Origin: Gracilimonas amylolytica | GTDB lineage: Bacteria; Bacteroidota; Rhodothermia; Balneolales; Balneolaceae | NCBI RefSeq assembly: GCF_002911695.1 | Contig: NZ_PQBS01000034.1 | Location: 629-64,628, forward strand | Length of the DNA: 64,000 nucleotides | Direction of reading: 5' to 3' | In this document: positions 17,113-25,478 of the stretch, piece by piece | Layout: every line of letters begins with the position of its first letter | How positions within the stretch are numbered: position 1 is the first letter of the stretch | Made by a program: the position numbers and the translations under genes | The notes under the pieces: model-generated | The model's input: only the letters and a program-made list of their open reading frames with translations | What the model was told of the DNA's origin: nothing | The model's database searches: none

Positions 17113-18270
17113 ATGTCACAATGGATGGTAAGATATGATCAGCTTGATGATGATCAAAAAGACTTTGTTGATAAAGAAATAGATAAACAGGGAAACGTAT
17201 GGGTGCAGGGATTTGCGGGAAGTGGTAAATCGGTAATGTTGGTTCATGCTCTGATCAAAAAGCTAAAAGAAAATCCTAATATAAAAGCATGTGTAGTAGT
17301 CTATACCCATTCTCTAATTGACATGTTCAATAAAGGTATTTCTGAGATCGATCCCAATAATGAAATGGGGTTATCCAGAATCCCAGTGATGACCTACCAT
17401 CAATTTAGAAGAGGTAGTCAACACTATGATTACATTTTTTGTGATGAGGTTCAGGATTTACCGGAAGATGTATTAACTGAAATGAGAAATAGATGTAATC
17501 ATTTGCACGTAGCCGGGGATTCGAATCAATCGATCTATGATCATGGGATATCTCCAGATAGAATTGGTACAGTTACATCAGCGAGGCCATTTATCTTAAA
17601 TAGAGTATATAGACTCACTCGATCAATTATGGCTGCAGTGTCAAGTTTGTTGCCTAATATGGATATTTTTGGATCAAGAAGAGATATGACTAAACGAGAT
17701 GTTCAAATTCGTTTAGGTAAAGCCTATGATAAGGAAGAGGAAGTAAAGTATGTATGGGAACAAGGTTTTGAGGCTGCGTCCGAGGGCTATTCAGCAGCAG
17801 TTCTATTACCAACACATGACGATATTTTCGAGTTTGTTAATCTACTGCTTAGGGTAAATGGAAAACCAGAATGGGAATTGAAGGAAAATAAATGGGGTAA
17901 ACCAGACTATGGTGATTTAAACCGCCACTTCCGGAATAACAACATAAAAGCAGAATATGTAGGGAATAGCTACGGATCATTCCAAAATGCCTCAAAGAAT
18001 AGGAATCTGATCATTATGACCTATCACAGCGCTAAAGGAATGGATTTTGATAATGTCTTTTTGCCTTTTATGTCTAGTACTACTTACATCAGACCAGAGA
18101 ATCAGAAAACCTTGTTTATGGTTGCAATGACAAGAAGTAAAATGAACCTATATATTACATACTCAGATTACTTACATCCATTAGTAGAGAATTTTGAATC
18201 AACCTGTCAGCGTATTTCTTTGGATAATAATAGTAACAATGAACTTGACGATTTAGATTTCGGATTTTAA
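17113..18270 (+). CDS. Compact superfamily 1 (UvrD-like) helicase/ATPase
   Basis: A 385-residue minimal SF1 motor. Seen: Walker A GFAGSGKS (33-40), Walker B DEVQD (111-115), motif III GDSNQSIYDHG, motif V TYHSAKGMDFDNVF and a motif VI-like VAMTRSKMNLYIT. The usual 1B and 2B insertions of UvrD/Rep are mostly absent, so this is half the length of a repair helicase and may be an ATP-driven switch or remodeller. It starts 12 bp after the Hsp70-like gene and ends 5 bp before the next, so it is one operon. In that setting it likely acts with the Hsp70-like protein on nucleoprotein complexes, which is inference. Confidence 0.85.
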   Translation: MSQWMVRYDQLDDDQKDFVDKEIDKQGNVWVQGFAGSGKSVMLVHALIKKLKENPNIKACVVVYTHSLIDMFNKGISEIDPNNEMGLSRIPVMTYHQFRRGSQHYDYIFCDEVQDLPEDVLTEMRNRCNHLHVAGDSNQSIYDHGISPDRIGTVTSARPFILNRVYRLTRSIMAAVSSLLPNMDIFGSRRDMTKRDVQIRLGKAYDKEEEVKYVWEQGFEAASEGYSAAVLLPTHDDIFEFVNLLLRVNGKPEWELKENKWGKPDYGDLNRHFRNNNIKAEYVGNSYGSFQNASKNRNLIIMTYHSAKGMDFDNVFLPFMSSTTYIRPENQKTLFMVAMTRSKMNLYITYSDYLHPLVENFESTCQRISLDNNSNNELDDLDFGF

Positions 18271-18275
18271 TAACT

Positions 18276-19679
18276 ATGGAAAAAGTTCTGAAAATAATTA
18301 CCAAACAAGAATTTACTTCACTATACAGGTATGGCTTCTTGCCCAAAGAGCCTAACCGCATAATTGTTGAGGATGAAAGTTCTGATTCATTTGATGATCT
18401 ATTTGTTGAGAGGGTACTGCAGTTACCCTATTTCAGTGGTGACGAGGAATATCTTGTTATTAAGGTGAATAAAACTGAAGTAGAAAAAGGTACAATTGAA
18501 ATTGAAGATGTGATTGAAGTAATTCCTTTCACAGAAGCTGCTAGAGTGTCATATGAGCAAAAGTTTGATTCGAGATTAGTTTTTAAACCCGCAAGATTCG
18601 AAGATTTAATTACGGAAGTAGAGCTTAGAATAGATATAGAAGATAAGATCAGGGGTGCTAAAGCTCTCTGGACAATCTTAAACACGGATGAGTTGACAGA
18701 ACATTACGTTCAAAAAGAAGATGTGGAATCCGCTTTTCGAGCGAGGCGTAATGGTAAGAAGTCAAATGAATTCCAGGAAAGTTTTGATGTGCATCTTTTG
18801 ACTTATGAGAGGTACGAATTCTTTCCTAATACATTTCTAGGGTACTTCTATGATGTGGGCGAAGTATTTGCTCATTCTATGGGATTACCTTCATTTAAAG
18901 GGAGTGGATTTTACAAATTTCTTGAGAATAACAAGGAATCTTTAAAAGAGGAAAAGTTAGCCGCAATCATTTCAAAGATAGAAGAAAGTAATGAGATTCA
19001 GGCGTTTAAAAAGAAATGTTCCAGAGATGGCCTGAGTTTGTACTTAGCCGGGGTGCTATTTTTTAAGTTCAAAGATGTCTTACTTGAAAGTGAGTCAATA
19101 TACGAAACTGAAATTGGTACTATAGTTGAGTGGATTAAGGAAAATAGACCATATGTAGATGAACTAAATTATGCGATATATCTAACAGGTGTATTTTTTG
19201 GTTACAGTAAATTTTATAGTGATTTGTATGAGCATGAAGGGTTACGAATATTTGGTGGGAAATTTCCTTCTAAGAAAAAATCAGAAGGCAAGTCTGGTTC
19301 TCTGAAAGATGTTGAAGCGATTGATAAGCAGTACGAAGCTGAAAATGAAGTTGAGTCTAAAGATAAAACTGAACCAAAAGACGAAGAATTAGAAAATCCA
19401 GAAGAGGAGAAAGTTAAAAATAAAGCTCAAATGGGGATTCAAGAGATTAGAGCGCAGTTGACTCAGATTTTAGATCAAAAGCCAGATAAAACAATAAAAA
19501 TTCAAGGTGAATTTTTAGATCATTTAAAAACAATTCTTTTGATTCTCTCCGATAAAGATGATCTAAATAGAGATGAATGTATCGAGATTTTAAAAAAGGA
19601 ATTTTCTGATGTCATTGATTTTAAAAGTAAGATTATCATCCAACTTAAACCTGAACCTGAACTTAAATTTGAGGATTAA
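18276..19679 (+). CDS. Unknown protein with charged linker, part of the Hsp70/helicase/DprA-like operon
   Basis: A 467-residue protein that I do not recognise. The first 320 residues look globular, with mixed alpha/beta segments (for example SLYRYGFLPKEPNRIIV and EEYLVIKVNKTEVEKGTIEIEDVIEVIPF) and then helical parts. Residues 330-380 form an acidic/basic low-complexity linker. The last 80 residues form a separate small helical/beta unit ending in IIIQLKPEPELKFED. No catalytic motif, signal peptide or membrane segment is seen. With 5 bp before it and 3 bp after it, it is clearly translated with its neighbours and is likely a structural or sensor subunit of the same system. Confidence 0.7.
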   Translation: MEKVLKIITKQEFTSLYRYGFLPKEPNRIIVEDESSDSFDDLFVERVLQLPYFSGDEEYLVIKVNKTEVEKGTIEIEDVIEVIPFTEAARVSYEQKFDSRLVFKPARFEDLITEVELRIDIEDKIRGAKALWTILNTDELTEHYVQKEDVESAFRARRNGKKSNEFQESFDVHLLTYERYEFFPNTFLGYFYDVGEVFAHSMGLPSFKGSGFYKFLENNKESLKEEKLAAIISKIEESNEIQAFKKKCSRDGLSLYLAGVLFFKFKDVLLESESIYETEIGTIVEWIKENRPYVDELNYAIYLTGVFFGYSKFYSDLYEHEGLRIFGGKFPSKKKSEGKSGSLKDVEAIDKQYEAENEVESKDKTEPKDEELENPEEEKVKNKAQMGIQEIRAQLTQILDQKPDKTIKIQGEFLDHLKTILLILSDKDDLNRDECIEILKKEFSDVIDFKSKIIIQLKPEPELKFED

Positions 19680-19682
19680 TTT

Positions 19683-20159
19683 TTGATTGCAGTTCAGGGA
19701 TACATAGGAAATAAAGAGTTACTAAAGCTTAGGAAAGCAGCCTTTCTATGTAGCCGAAAAATTTCTGCATCAGCCGTATTGAAATGTTATGATTGGGCGA
19801 TTGAGCAACGTGAAAATGGGAATTGTGTGATATCAGGGTTTCATTCCAAAATTGAGAAAGATGTTTTCCATTATTTAGCTAAAGGTTCTCAACCTATTAT
19901 TCTTGCATTACCCCGTGGTTTAAAAAAGAGATGGGAGCCAGAACTAAAATCCTTACTGGATACAGATAGGTTTCTGATAATTACCCCCTTTGACAATTCT
20001 GTAACCAGAATAACCGAAGAAACTTCTAAAGTAAGAAACGAATTGATGATCGAGTTGGCAGATGAGGTTGTGGTGGGTTATAAGAGCGCAAAGAGTAAAT
20101 TAAATCAAATACTAAGCAAAGTAGATTCAGGTAAAGAAATAATTTATATAACTGAATAA
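19683..20159 (+). CDS. DprA/SLOG-like Rossmann-fold protein
   Basis: A 158-residue protein with the core of the DprA/Smf (SLOG-type) fold: CVISGFHSKIEKDVFHYLAKGSQPIILALPRGL corresponds to the G-(x)-H/S-G...AL glycine loop and the following strand-helix pair of DprA, then a strand LIITPFDN and DEVVVGYKSAKSK. True DprA loads RecA on single-stranded DNA; SLOG relatives in defence operons bind nucleotides or nucleotide signals. At half the length of DprA and with no SAM or winged-helix domain, this is not the housekeeping DprA. The start is TTG 19683, with GAGG at 19671-19674 as ribosome site; the next in-frame start would remove the first strand. Confidence 0.7.
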   Translation: MIAVQGYIGNKELLKLRKAAFLCSRKISASAVLKCYDWAIEQRENGNCVISGFHSKIEKDVFHYLAKGSQPIILALPRGLKKRWEPELKSLLDTDRFLIITPFDNSVTRITEETSKVRNELMIELADEVVVGYKSAKSKLNQILSKVDSGKEIIYITE

Positions 20160-20166
20160 ATCAAAG

Positions 20167-21084
20167 ATGTCAGATATCAAACTCTTCCAAATCCAAGACC
20201 AACAAGTAACTGAACTCACCGGCTCAGCAGCTAAAATTGAGAAATCACTTCAAAACCAGATTGAGACAAATCTGGAAACTTATCTTGGCGTTCGTTTTTT
20301 AGCCTCCGAGTACTCTACGGGAACAAATCACGGAGGCCGGATTGATACACTGGGAATTGATGAGAATGGGAGTCCTGTGATCATTGAATATAAACGAGCG
20401 ATGAATGAGAATGTGATCAACCAAGGATTATTTTACCTAGACTGGCTGTTTGACCATAAAGCGGAGTTTGAGCTACTGGTTCTAAAGAATATCAGTAAAG
20501 AGGATTCAGAAAATATTGACTGGAATAACCCACGGTTGCTTTGTATTGCCGGAGACTTCACCAAGTATGACGAACATGCGGTAAAGCAGATGAATCGGAA
20601 CATTGAGCTTATTCGATATCGAAAGTTCGGTGAAGATCTTCTATTGCTGGAATTAGTGAATGTGGTAGAGGCTAAAAACAATGGTTCCAAACAGTCATTT
20701 TCAGGCTCATCCCAATCCAAACAGGAGTACAAAACAGTCTCGGATCACTTGGAGTCTGCCAATCAAGAACTAACCGATCTCTATCACGCACTCCGCGATT
20801 ATATGATGAACCTTGGAGATGATGTTCAGGAGAAAACACTTAAATACTACTTTGCCTACAAACGGATTAAAAACTTTGCCTGTGTGGAAGTGTATGCGCA
20901 AAGCAACAAGCTTCAGGTCTTTGTAAAACTAAATCCTGATGAAATGCAGCTTGAAGAAGGCTTCACCAGAGACGTGCGAAACATTGGGCATTTCGGAACC
21001 GGCGATCTTGAAATAACCATCCGAAATAAAGAAGATCTGGAAAAAGCAGAGCCATTGATTTTGAAGAGTTATGAGGGGAGTTGA
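20167..21084 (+). CDS. NucS-like PD-(D/E)XK nuclease with DUF5655-like C-terminus
   Basis: A 305-residue protein. The N-terminal half shows a RecB/NucS-type catalytic core, GRIDTLG (Asp60) and VIIEYKR (Glu74, Lys76), followed by a helix with a conserved Gln (NQGLFYLDWL). The C-terminal part (from about residue 200) ends in a small alpha/beta domain with YFAYKRIKNFACVEVYAQSNKL, typical of DUF5655 partners of DUF91 nucleases. It should be a DNA endonuclease. It starts 7 bp after the DprA-like gene, so it is in the same transcript, but such nucleases are also common stand-alone island genes. G+C is higher than in the preceding four genes, hinting at a different origin. Confidence 0.82.
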   Translation: MSDIKLFQIQDQQVTELTGSAAKIEKSLQNQIETNLETYLGVRFLASEYSTGTNHGGRIDTLGIDENGSPVIIEYKRAMNENVINQGLFYLDWLFDHKAEFELLVLKNISKEDSENIDWNNPRLLCIAGDFTKYDEHAVKQMNRNIELIRYRKFGEDLLLLELVNVVEAKNNGSKQSFSGSSQSKQEYKTVSDHLESANQELTDLYHALRDYMMNLGDDVQEKTLKYYFAYKRIKNFACVEVYAQSNKLQVFVKLNPDEMQLEEGFTRDVRNIGHFGTGDLEITIRNKEDLEKAEPLILKSYEGS

Positions 21085-21100
21085 AAACCAAATTTGAGAT

Positions 21101-22456
21101 ATGCCCGAAACCAACCGTATAGAACACAAACAGAAGCTCACCGGAGATCTCGAAAAAGAGGTGGTCGCATTCTTGAATTACCATGAAGGAGGCGTAATCT
21201 ATATCGGTATAGATAAAAATGGAAATGCGGTAGGAGTATCCGATGTAGATGCTGACATGCTGAAGATTAAGGATCGGCTCAAAAACAATATTCTTCCCTC
21301 CTGCATGGGGCTTTTTGATGTGGTGCATGAAGAACGAGAAGGAAAAGATGTGATTAAGATCATCGTAGCCAGTGGACCCGAAAAGCCTTATTACCTGAAG
21401 AAGTACGGCATGTCAGAGAAGGGGTGCTATATCCGTACCGGAACCGCTGCTGAGCCGATGCCGGTTAAGATGATTGAGGAGTTATTTTCAAAACGAACTC
21501 GAAATTCTATTGGTAAAATTACTTCTCCACGTCAAGACTTGACCTTTGAGCAGCTCAAAATTTATTACGAAGCTGCAGGTATTACTCTGAACAAACAATT
21601 TGCCCGAAATCTGGAGCTTTTAAACGAGGATGGGAAATATAACTATGCTGCTTACTTATTGGCAGATCAGAATAATTTGTCTATAAAAGTAGCCAAGTAC
21701 AATGGCACTGGTCGGTCGGATTTGGCCGAAAGTAATGAATATGGACAGGAATCTTTGATCAAAGCTACTAAGCAGGTATTGGACAAAATTGATGTTTTAA
21801 ATACTACAATCACAAAAATTACACCCAGAGAAAGAGAAAACACTCGGCTTTGGCATCCGGTAGCATTACGTGAAGCTGTCATCAATGCTTTTGTCCATAA
21901 TGACTACTCCAAAGAGGTGCCGCCCAAGTTTGAGGTCTTTTCTGACAGGATCGAAATTACGTCTGCCGGCGGGTTACCTGAAGGTTTGAGCAAAGCAGAG
22001 TTTTTCGAAGGGTTTTCGGTTCCACGTAATAAAGAGCTAATGAGAGTCTTTCGCGATCTTGGTCTTGTAGAACAATTAGGTTCTGGCGTGCCTCGTATTT
22101 TAGAAACCTATTCCAGAGACTGTTTTACTTTTTCGGATAATTTCCTTCGAATGGCATTTCCCGCTCCTGAAATGAGCTATTCTGGAGATACCCCTCAAGT
22201 TACCCCCCAAGTCAGCCCCCAAGTTACCCCCCAAGTCGATCAGCTTGTTTTGAATCTTGAAAAAGAAATGAGTCGAGAAGAAATTCAAGAAAAAATGGGG
22301 CTTTTAGATCGGAAAAACTTTCGGAAAAACTATTTAAAACCTGCTCTTGAAGCGGGTCTAATTGAGTACACGGTTCCTGATAAACCTAATAGCAGTCAGC
22401 AGAAGTATAGGTTAACAAAACAGGGCAAAGCCTACAAGAAAGAACTTGAAAAATGA
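21101..22456 (+). CDS. AlbA_2/Schlafen-type ATP-binding protein with winged-helix tail
   Basis: A 451-residue protein of the family often labelled ATP-dependent DNA helicase RecG-like or Schlafen AlbA_2. The N-terminal AlbA_2 domain shows LEKEVVAFLNYHEGGVIYIGIDKNG; the middle has a GHKL-like block LREAVINAFVHNDY...IEITSAGGLPEG and the LGSGVPRILE motif. Residues 365-379 are a PQVT/PQVS repeat used as a linker, and the end is a winged helix (EEIQEKMGLLDRKNFRKNYLKPALEAGLI). The family is associated with transcription control and with nucleic-acid-cleaving immune proteins; its exact role here is unknown. The first residues are shortened compared with relatives, which usually start with an extended S/T-E-(S/D)-x-x-x-E-(F/W)-K segment. 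It overlaps the HNH gene by 4 bp (ATGA). Confidence 0.82.
   Translation: MPETNRIEHKQKLTGDLEKEVVAFLNYHEGGVIYIGIDKNGNAVGVSDVDADMLKIKDRLKNNILPSCMGLFDVVHEEREGKDVIKIIVASGPEKPYYLKKYGMSEKGCYIRTGTAAEPMPVKMIEELFSKRTRNSIGKITSPRQDLTFEQLKIYYEAAGITLNKQFARNLELLNEDGKYNYAAYLLADQNNLSIKVAKYNGTGRSDLAESNEYGQESLIKATKQVLDKIDVLNTTITKITPRERENTRLWHPVALREAVINAFVHNDYSKEVPPKFEVFSDRIEITSAGGLPEGLSKAEFFEGFSVPRNKELMRVFRDLGLVEQLGSGVPRILETYSRDCFTFSDNFLRMAFPAPEMSYSGDTPQVTPQVSPQVTPQVDQLVLNLEKEMSREEIQEKMGLLDRKNFRKNYLKPALEAGLIEYTVPDKPNSSQQKYRLTKQGKAYKKELEK
22193..22237 (+). repeat. In-frame 12-bp tandem repeat coding for PQVT/PQVS
   Basis: Three and three-quarter copies of a 12-base unit (CCCCAAGTTACC and variants) code for PQVTPQVSPQVTPQV between the ATPase core and the winged helix. 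Such linkers are known in this protein family and can vary in copy number. Confidence 0.8.
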
Positions 22457-23373
22457 AATTCTACATCGGCGTCACAGATGATGATTGGTTTCACTTTCTG
22501 GCTCAGCACCAGCCGGATGAGGTGAACTTTTGGCGTCCGAGAGATAAGTCTGATTTTAAGGTCATTCAGGAGGGTGCACCTTTTCTGTTTAAGCTACATA
22601 GCCCAAATAACTATATCGTGGGTGGTGGCTTCTTTGTTCGTCATCTTTTTCTTCCACTCTCTTTAACCTGGGATGCTTTTGGTATCAAAAATGGAGCGGC
22701 TACATACGATGGATTTCGGCAATCTATAATGAAATTCAGAGAGGGTGAAGGACTCAACCCTACGATTGGCAGTACCATTCTAACTGAGCCCTTTTTCTTT
22801 GATCGCAAAGACTGGATTCCTATTCCAAAGAATTGGAGCAAGAACATTGTAAAGGGTAAATCCTACAGCACCGAAGAATCCATTGGGGCAAACGTATGGG
22901 ATCAGGTTCAGGAAAGACTGGGAGATCTTGACCGCAGGGAAGGAGAGTTGGTTATAAACGAGCCCGGAGTCCAATATGGAAAAATGATAGAAATCCGGTC
23001 CCGAATCGGCCAAAGTGCATTCCGTGCCATGGTGACTGATGCATATAAATACCGCTGTGCCATTACTAAAGAGAAAACCTTGCCGGTTTTAGAAGCGGCT
23101 CATATCAAGCCATATTCGAACTCTGGTCCAAATCTCACAAAGAATGGACTTCTGCTTCGATCCGATATGCACATCTTGTTTGATAAAGGGTACATGACGG
23201 TAACGGATGATCATCGGGTGGAAGTCAGTCAAAGAATCCGGGAGGAGTACGAAAACGGGAAAGAATACTATGCCTATCACGGAAAGCAACTCCAAAACTT
23301 GCCGGAACATAACTTAGACCAACCGTCTGCCGATTACCTGCAATGGCACCAGCAGGAGATTTATTTGGGGTAG
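22453..23373 (+). CDS. HNH endonuclease with possible modified-base reader domain
   Basis: A 306-residue protein. The C-terminal third is a clear HNH nuclease of the DUF/McrA-like kind: Cys202, CAITKEKTLPVLEAAHIKPY (His217), NGLLLRSDMHILFDKGY. The N-terminal 130 residues (FYIGVTDDDWFHFL...GAPFLFKLHSP...IVGGGFF) look like a PUA/EVE-type beta-barrel, the kind of domain that binds modified bases; that part is inference. An EVE-HNH layout is known for modification-dependent restriction enzymes, which would cut phage DNA carrying 5-methyl- or hydroxymethylcytosine. The start codon overlaps the stop of the ATPase gene (ATGA), so they are coupled. It is the last gene of the plus-strand run. Confidence 0.85.
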   Translation: MKFYIGVTDDDWFHFLAQHQPDEVNFWRPRDKSDFKVIQEGAPFLFKLHSPNNYIVGGGFFVRHLFLPLSLTWDAFGIKNGAATYDGFRQSIMKFREGEGLNPTIGSTILTEPFFFDRKDWIPIPKNWSKNIVKGKSYSTEESIGANVWDQVQERLGDLDRREGELVINEPGVQYGKMIEIRSRIGQSAFRAMVTDAYKYRCAITKEKTLPVLEAAHIKPYSNSGPNLTKNGLLLRSDMHILFDKGYMTVTDDHRVEVSQRIREEYENGKEYYAYHGKQLQNLPEHNLDQPSADYLQWHQQEIYLG

Positions 23374-23377
23374 TTTT

Positions 23378-23428
23378 GTTCACTTTTTGAGCGTGTTCAC
23401 GAATCGTGAACAGAGGGATTTTGTGAAC
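23378..23428. promoter_or_regulatory. Double palindrome of GTTCAC half-sites between convergent genes
   Basis: Inner palindrome GTTCACG-AAT-CGTGAAC (23395-23411) and outer half-sites GTTCAC (23378-23383) and GTGAAC (23423-23428) all share one centre at 23403. The half-sites are 17 bp apart on each side. There is no T run, so it is not a simple terminator. The position between two convergent gene ends is unusual for an operator; a recombination or partition-type site is an alternative. Confidence 0.5.
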
Positions 23429-23481
23429 ATGGTGCAGCTTAATAAGCTATCTAACCGGCAATAATTCAGTCATACTCTGTG

Positions 23482-24618
23482 TTAGAGTAGTTTTAATTTA
23501 TTTGGATCTGTAGCTGATTCCGTATCAGTTTGCAAGAACGACTCAATTTTTTGCTTAACCGGATTCAGCCTATCTGCATGTTTCAAGGCCCATTTCTTCC
23601 ATTTTACGAATTTCTGGAATTGCTCAACTGAAAGTGTATTGGCTAGTAACTGTGTTTCAACTTCCTGTATATATGCATAGATATACTGTGATGTTGTGAA
23701 GGAGGTAGATGCTTGCTCTAAATCCGCTCTTTTCTGGTTCTCTAATTGTTGCTCACGTTGTTGTCGCTCCCTTATGATGCGCAGTTGTTCATATCGTTTT
23801 TCCTGTTGTTCTCTTTTGATACGCCACTTCTTAGCTTCTTCAGCAGTAAGTAGTATAGTGTTAAAGATCTTTTCAATTTGATACTCCAGTTTGAGGTCAT
23901 CGGTATCTGAAATTGTTTTAGCGGTGTAATTTGAGTCAAATTTTGAAATCTGCAGCCTCAATTTACCAGTGGTATAATATTCGTAGTCGTACTCATTCCA
24001 GGAGCTTTCAGATTTAGCTTTAGTTCGGTTATATGAACCTGCTTCTTCCAAGCGTAGATAAATCTTTTCCTCACCAATTTTGACGGAGGTATAAGTCACT
24101 TTATGAGAACCTTCTCCAGCAACTTGAAAGCCTTGTCGTTCTAATTCTTTGATGAGCCCATCATAAAAAAGGATAGCACGCTTCATCAGATTATTTGAGA
24201 CCAATATGCCCAAATACCCTTTGCCAAATGGTTTTAATCGGCCGTAATTGTCTCCATACCGATCTTCTTTTAAATACTTGTATGTTTTTCTTACCAGAGG
24301 ATGGAGTCCGGTTAGGTTCTTTTTAAAGGTTATGGTCTTAAACGACTTTGGCAGCTGTTCTTTTAAATCCACTTTCGGTTCATTATAGAGGACGAGTTTA
24401 TACTCATTCGTTTTAAACTCCGTAAGCGGCTTTTGCTTAATCTTATATCCATTTAGCAATTTCGACCAGTAGCCGGATTCCGGCCTTGGAATCTCCAATT
24501 CATCACAAACCTTTGTGAGCTGATATAGACTGATGTTGTAATCCTTGGCAATCTTGGTCATGGGTTTTTCCCATAACTGGTTATAAAGCTCTTCTCTGTT
24601 AAAAGTGATGGATTTCAT
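23482..24618 (-). CDS. HTH and coiled-coil island protein of unknown function
   Basis: A 378-residue protein on the opposite strand. The N-terminus reads as a helix-turn-helix segment: REELYNQLWEKPMTKIAKDYNISLYQLTKVCDELEIPRPESGYWSKLLNGY, a block I recognise from an uncharacterised family frequent in accessory islands. The middle (110-270) is alpha/beta; residues 275-315 form a Glu/Arg/Gln-rich coiled coil (EEAKKWRIKREQQEKRYEQLRIIRERQQREQQ). It is probably DNA-binding; no nuclease motif is seen. It is divergent from the AbiEi gene with 104 bp between them and convergent with the HNH gene. Confidence 0.65.
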   Translation of the reverse strand: MKSITFNREELYNQLWEKPMTKIAKDYNISLYQLTKVCDELEIPRPESGYWSKLLNGYKIKQKPLTEFKTNEYKLVLYNEPKVDLKEQLPKSFKTITFKKNLTGLHPLVRKTYKYLKEDRYGDNYGRLKPFGKGYLGILVSNNLMKRAILFYDGLIKELERQGFQVAGEGSHKVTYTSVKIGEEKIYLRLEEAGSYNRTKAKSESSWNEYDYEYYTTGKLRLQISKFDSNYTAKTISDTDDLKLEYQIEKIFNTILLTAEEAKKWRIKREQQEKRYEQLRIIRERQQREQQLENQKRADLEQASTSFTTSQYIYAYIQEVETQLLANTLSVEQFQKFVKWKKWALKHADRLNPVKQKIESFLQTDTESATDPNKLKLL

Positions 24619-24678
24619 GAGTTGAAGGGTAGTTTTCAGGTAAATTGAGAAGTTAAATATAATTACTTAAAATCTGTT

Positions 24679-24717
24679 TAGTTTAATTTGTTGCAAAAAA
24701 GTAAACTATTACTTTAC
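24679..24717. promoter_or_regulatory. Operator-like inverted repeats before orphan AbiEi gene
   Basis: TAGTTTA (24679-24685) is inverted by TAAACTA (24702-24708), and GTAAA (24701-24705) by TTTAC (24713-24717), ending 5 bp before the AbiEi ATG. AbiEi antitoxins are known to repress their own promoters by binding inverted repeats, so this is the likely autoregulation site. It may also affect the divergent 24618 gene. Confidence 0.5.
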
Positions 24718-24722
24718 AATTA

Positions 24723-25478
24723 ATGAATAAAATAAACCAAATATTGCAGGCGTGGCCCGAAAGAACCGTTATAACTACCGAGTGGTTACGTGAAAAAGGG
24801 GTATCACGTCAATTAGCGGATTCCTATAAAAAAAGTGGTTGGTTAGAAAGTTTTGGAATGGGTGCTTATAAAAGACCTCATGAGCGAATAACCTGGGCCG
24901 GTGCTGTGTATGCACTTCAAGAGTTAGGGGGTTATAGCATCCATGTAGGTGGTAAATCGGCTTTAGAACTCATCGGTTTGGCACATTTTATCAGATTAGG
25001 AAAAAATGAAAAGATACTCCTTTGGAAGAAACCTTCAGAAAAACTTCCCCGGTGGTTTTCTAAACGAAAATGGGATAGTGAGGTGATAATAAGATCAGCT
25101 AATCTATTTAGTAATGAAAACAAGCTAACAAAAATGGAAATAGATGGCGTAAAGCTCAATATGTCCTCTCCTGAACAAGCAATACTTGAGTATCTTTATG
25201 ATTTGCCAAAACGAGAAGGCTGGGATGAAGCAAATTACCTTATGGAAGGTTTGATGACATTAAGACCAAATGTTGTGCAAATGCTTTTAGAGGGTTGCAA
25301 TTCAATAAAGGTAAAACGCTTGTTTCTTTATTTAGCAGAAAAACATGATCATAATTGGCTTAAAAGGCTTGATGTGTCTGACATAGATCTAGGTAAAGGA
25401 AAGAGACAAATCATAAAAGGCGGCAGGTTAGATAAGAAATATCAGATAACAGTATCTGATGTACGTGGAGAAGATTGA
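24723..25478 (+). CDS. AbiEi-type antitoxin (type IV toxin-antitoxin), orphan
   Basis: A 251-residue three-domain AbiEi-like antitoxin. The N-terminal winged helix (TTEWLREKGVSRQLADSYKKSGWLESFGMGAYKRP) would bind the operator upstream; the middle domain carries YALQELGGYSIHVGGKSALELIGLAH, and the C-terminal domain (MSSPEQAILEYLYDLP) is the part that opposes the toxin in characterised AbiE systems. The expected AbiEii nucleotidyltransferase toxin is missing: only 16 codons remain after the TGATG junction. It could still serve as a repressor or protect against a related toxin. Family assignment is firm from the order of these blocks. Confidence 0.87.
   Translation: MNKINQILQAWPERTVITTEWLREKGVSRQLADSYKKSGWLESFGMGAYKRPHERITWAGAVYALQELGGYSIHVGGKSALELIGLAHFIRLGKNEKILLWKKPSEKLPRWFSKRKWDSEVIIRSANLFSNENKLTKMEIDGVKLNMSSPEQAILEYLYDLPKREGWDEANYLMEGLMTLRPNVVQMLLEGCNSIKVKRLFLYLAEKHDHNWLKRLDVSDIDLGKGKRQIIKGGRLDKKYQITVSDVRGED

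Noticed and set aside
19683-20159. Housekeeping DprA for natural transformation
   Set aside because: Half the usual length, no SAM or winged-helix domain, and buried in a defence operon.
20167-21084. Core NucS mismatch-repair enzyme
   Set aside because: Only the PD-(D/E)XK core is NucS-like; the C-terminal domain and island context point to a DUF91/DUF5655 accessory nuclease.
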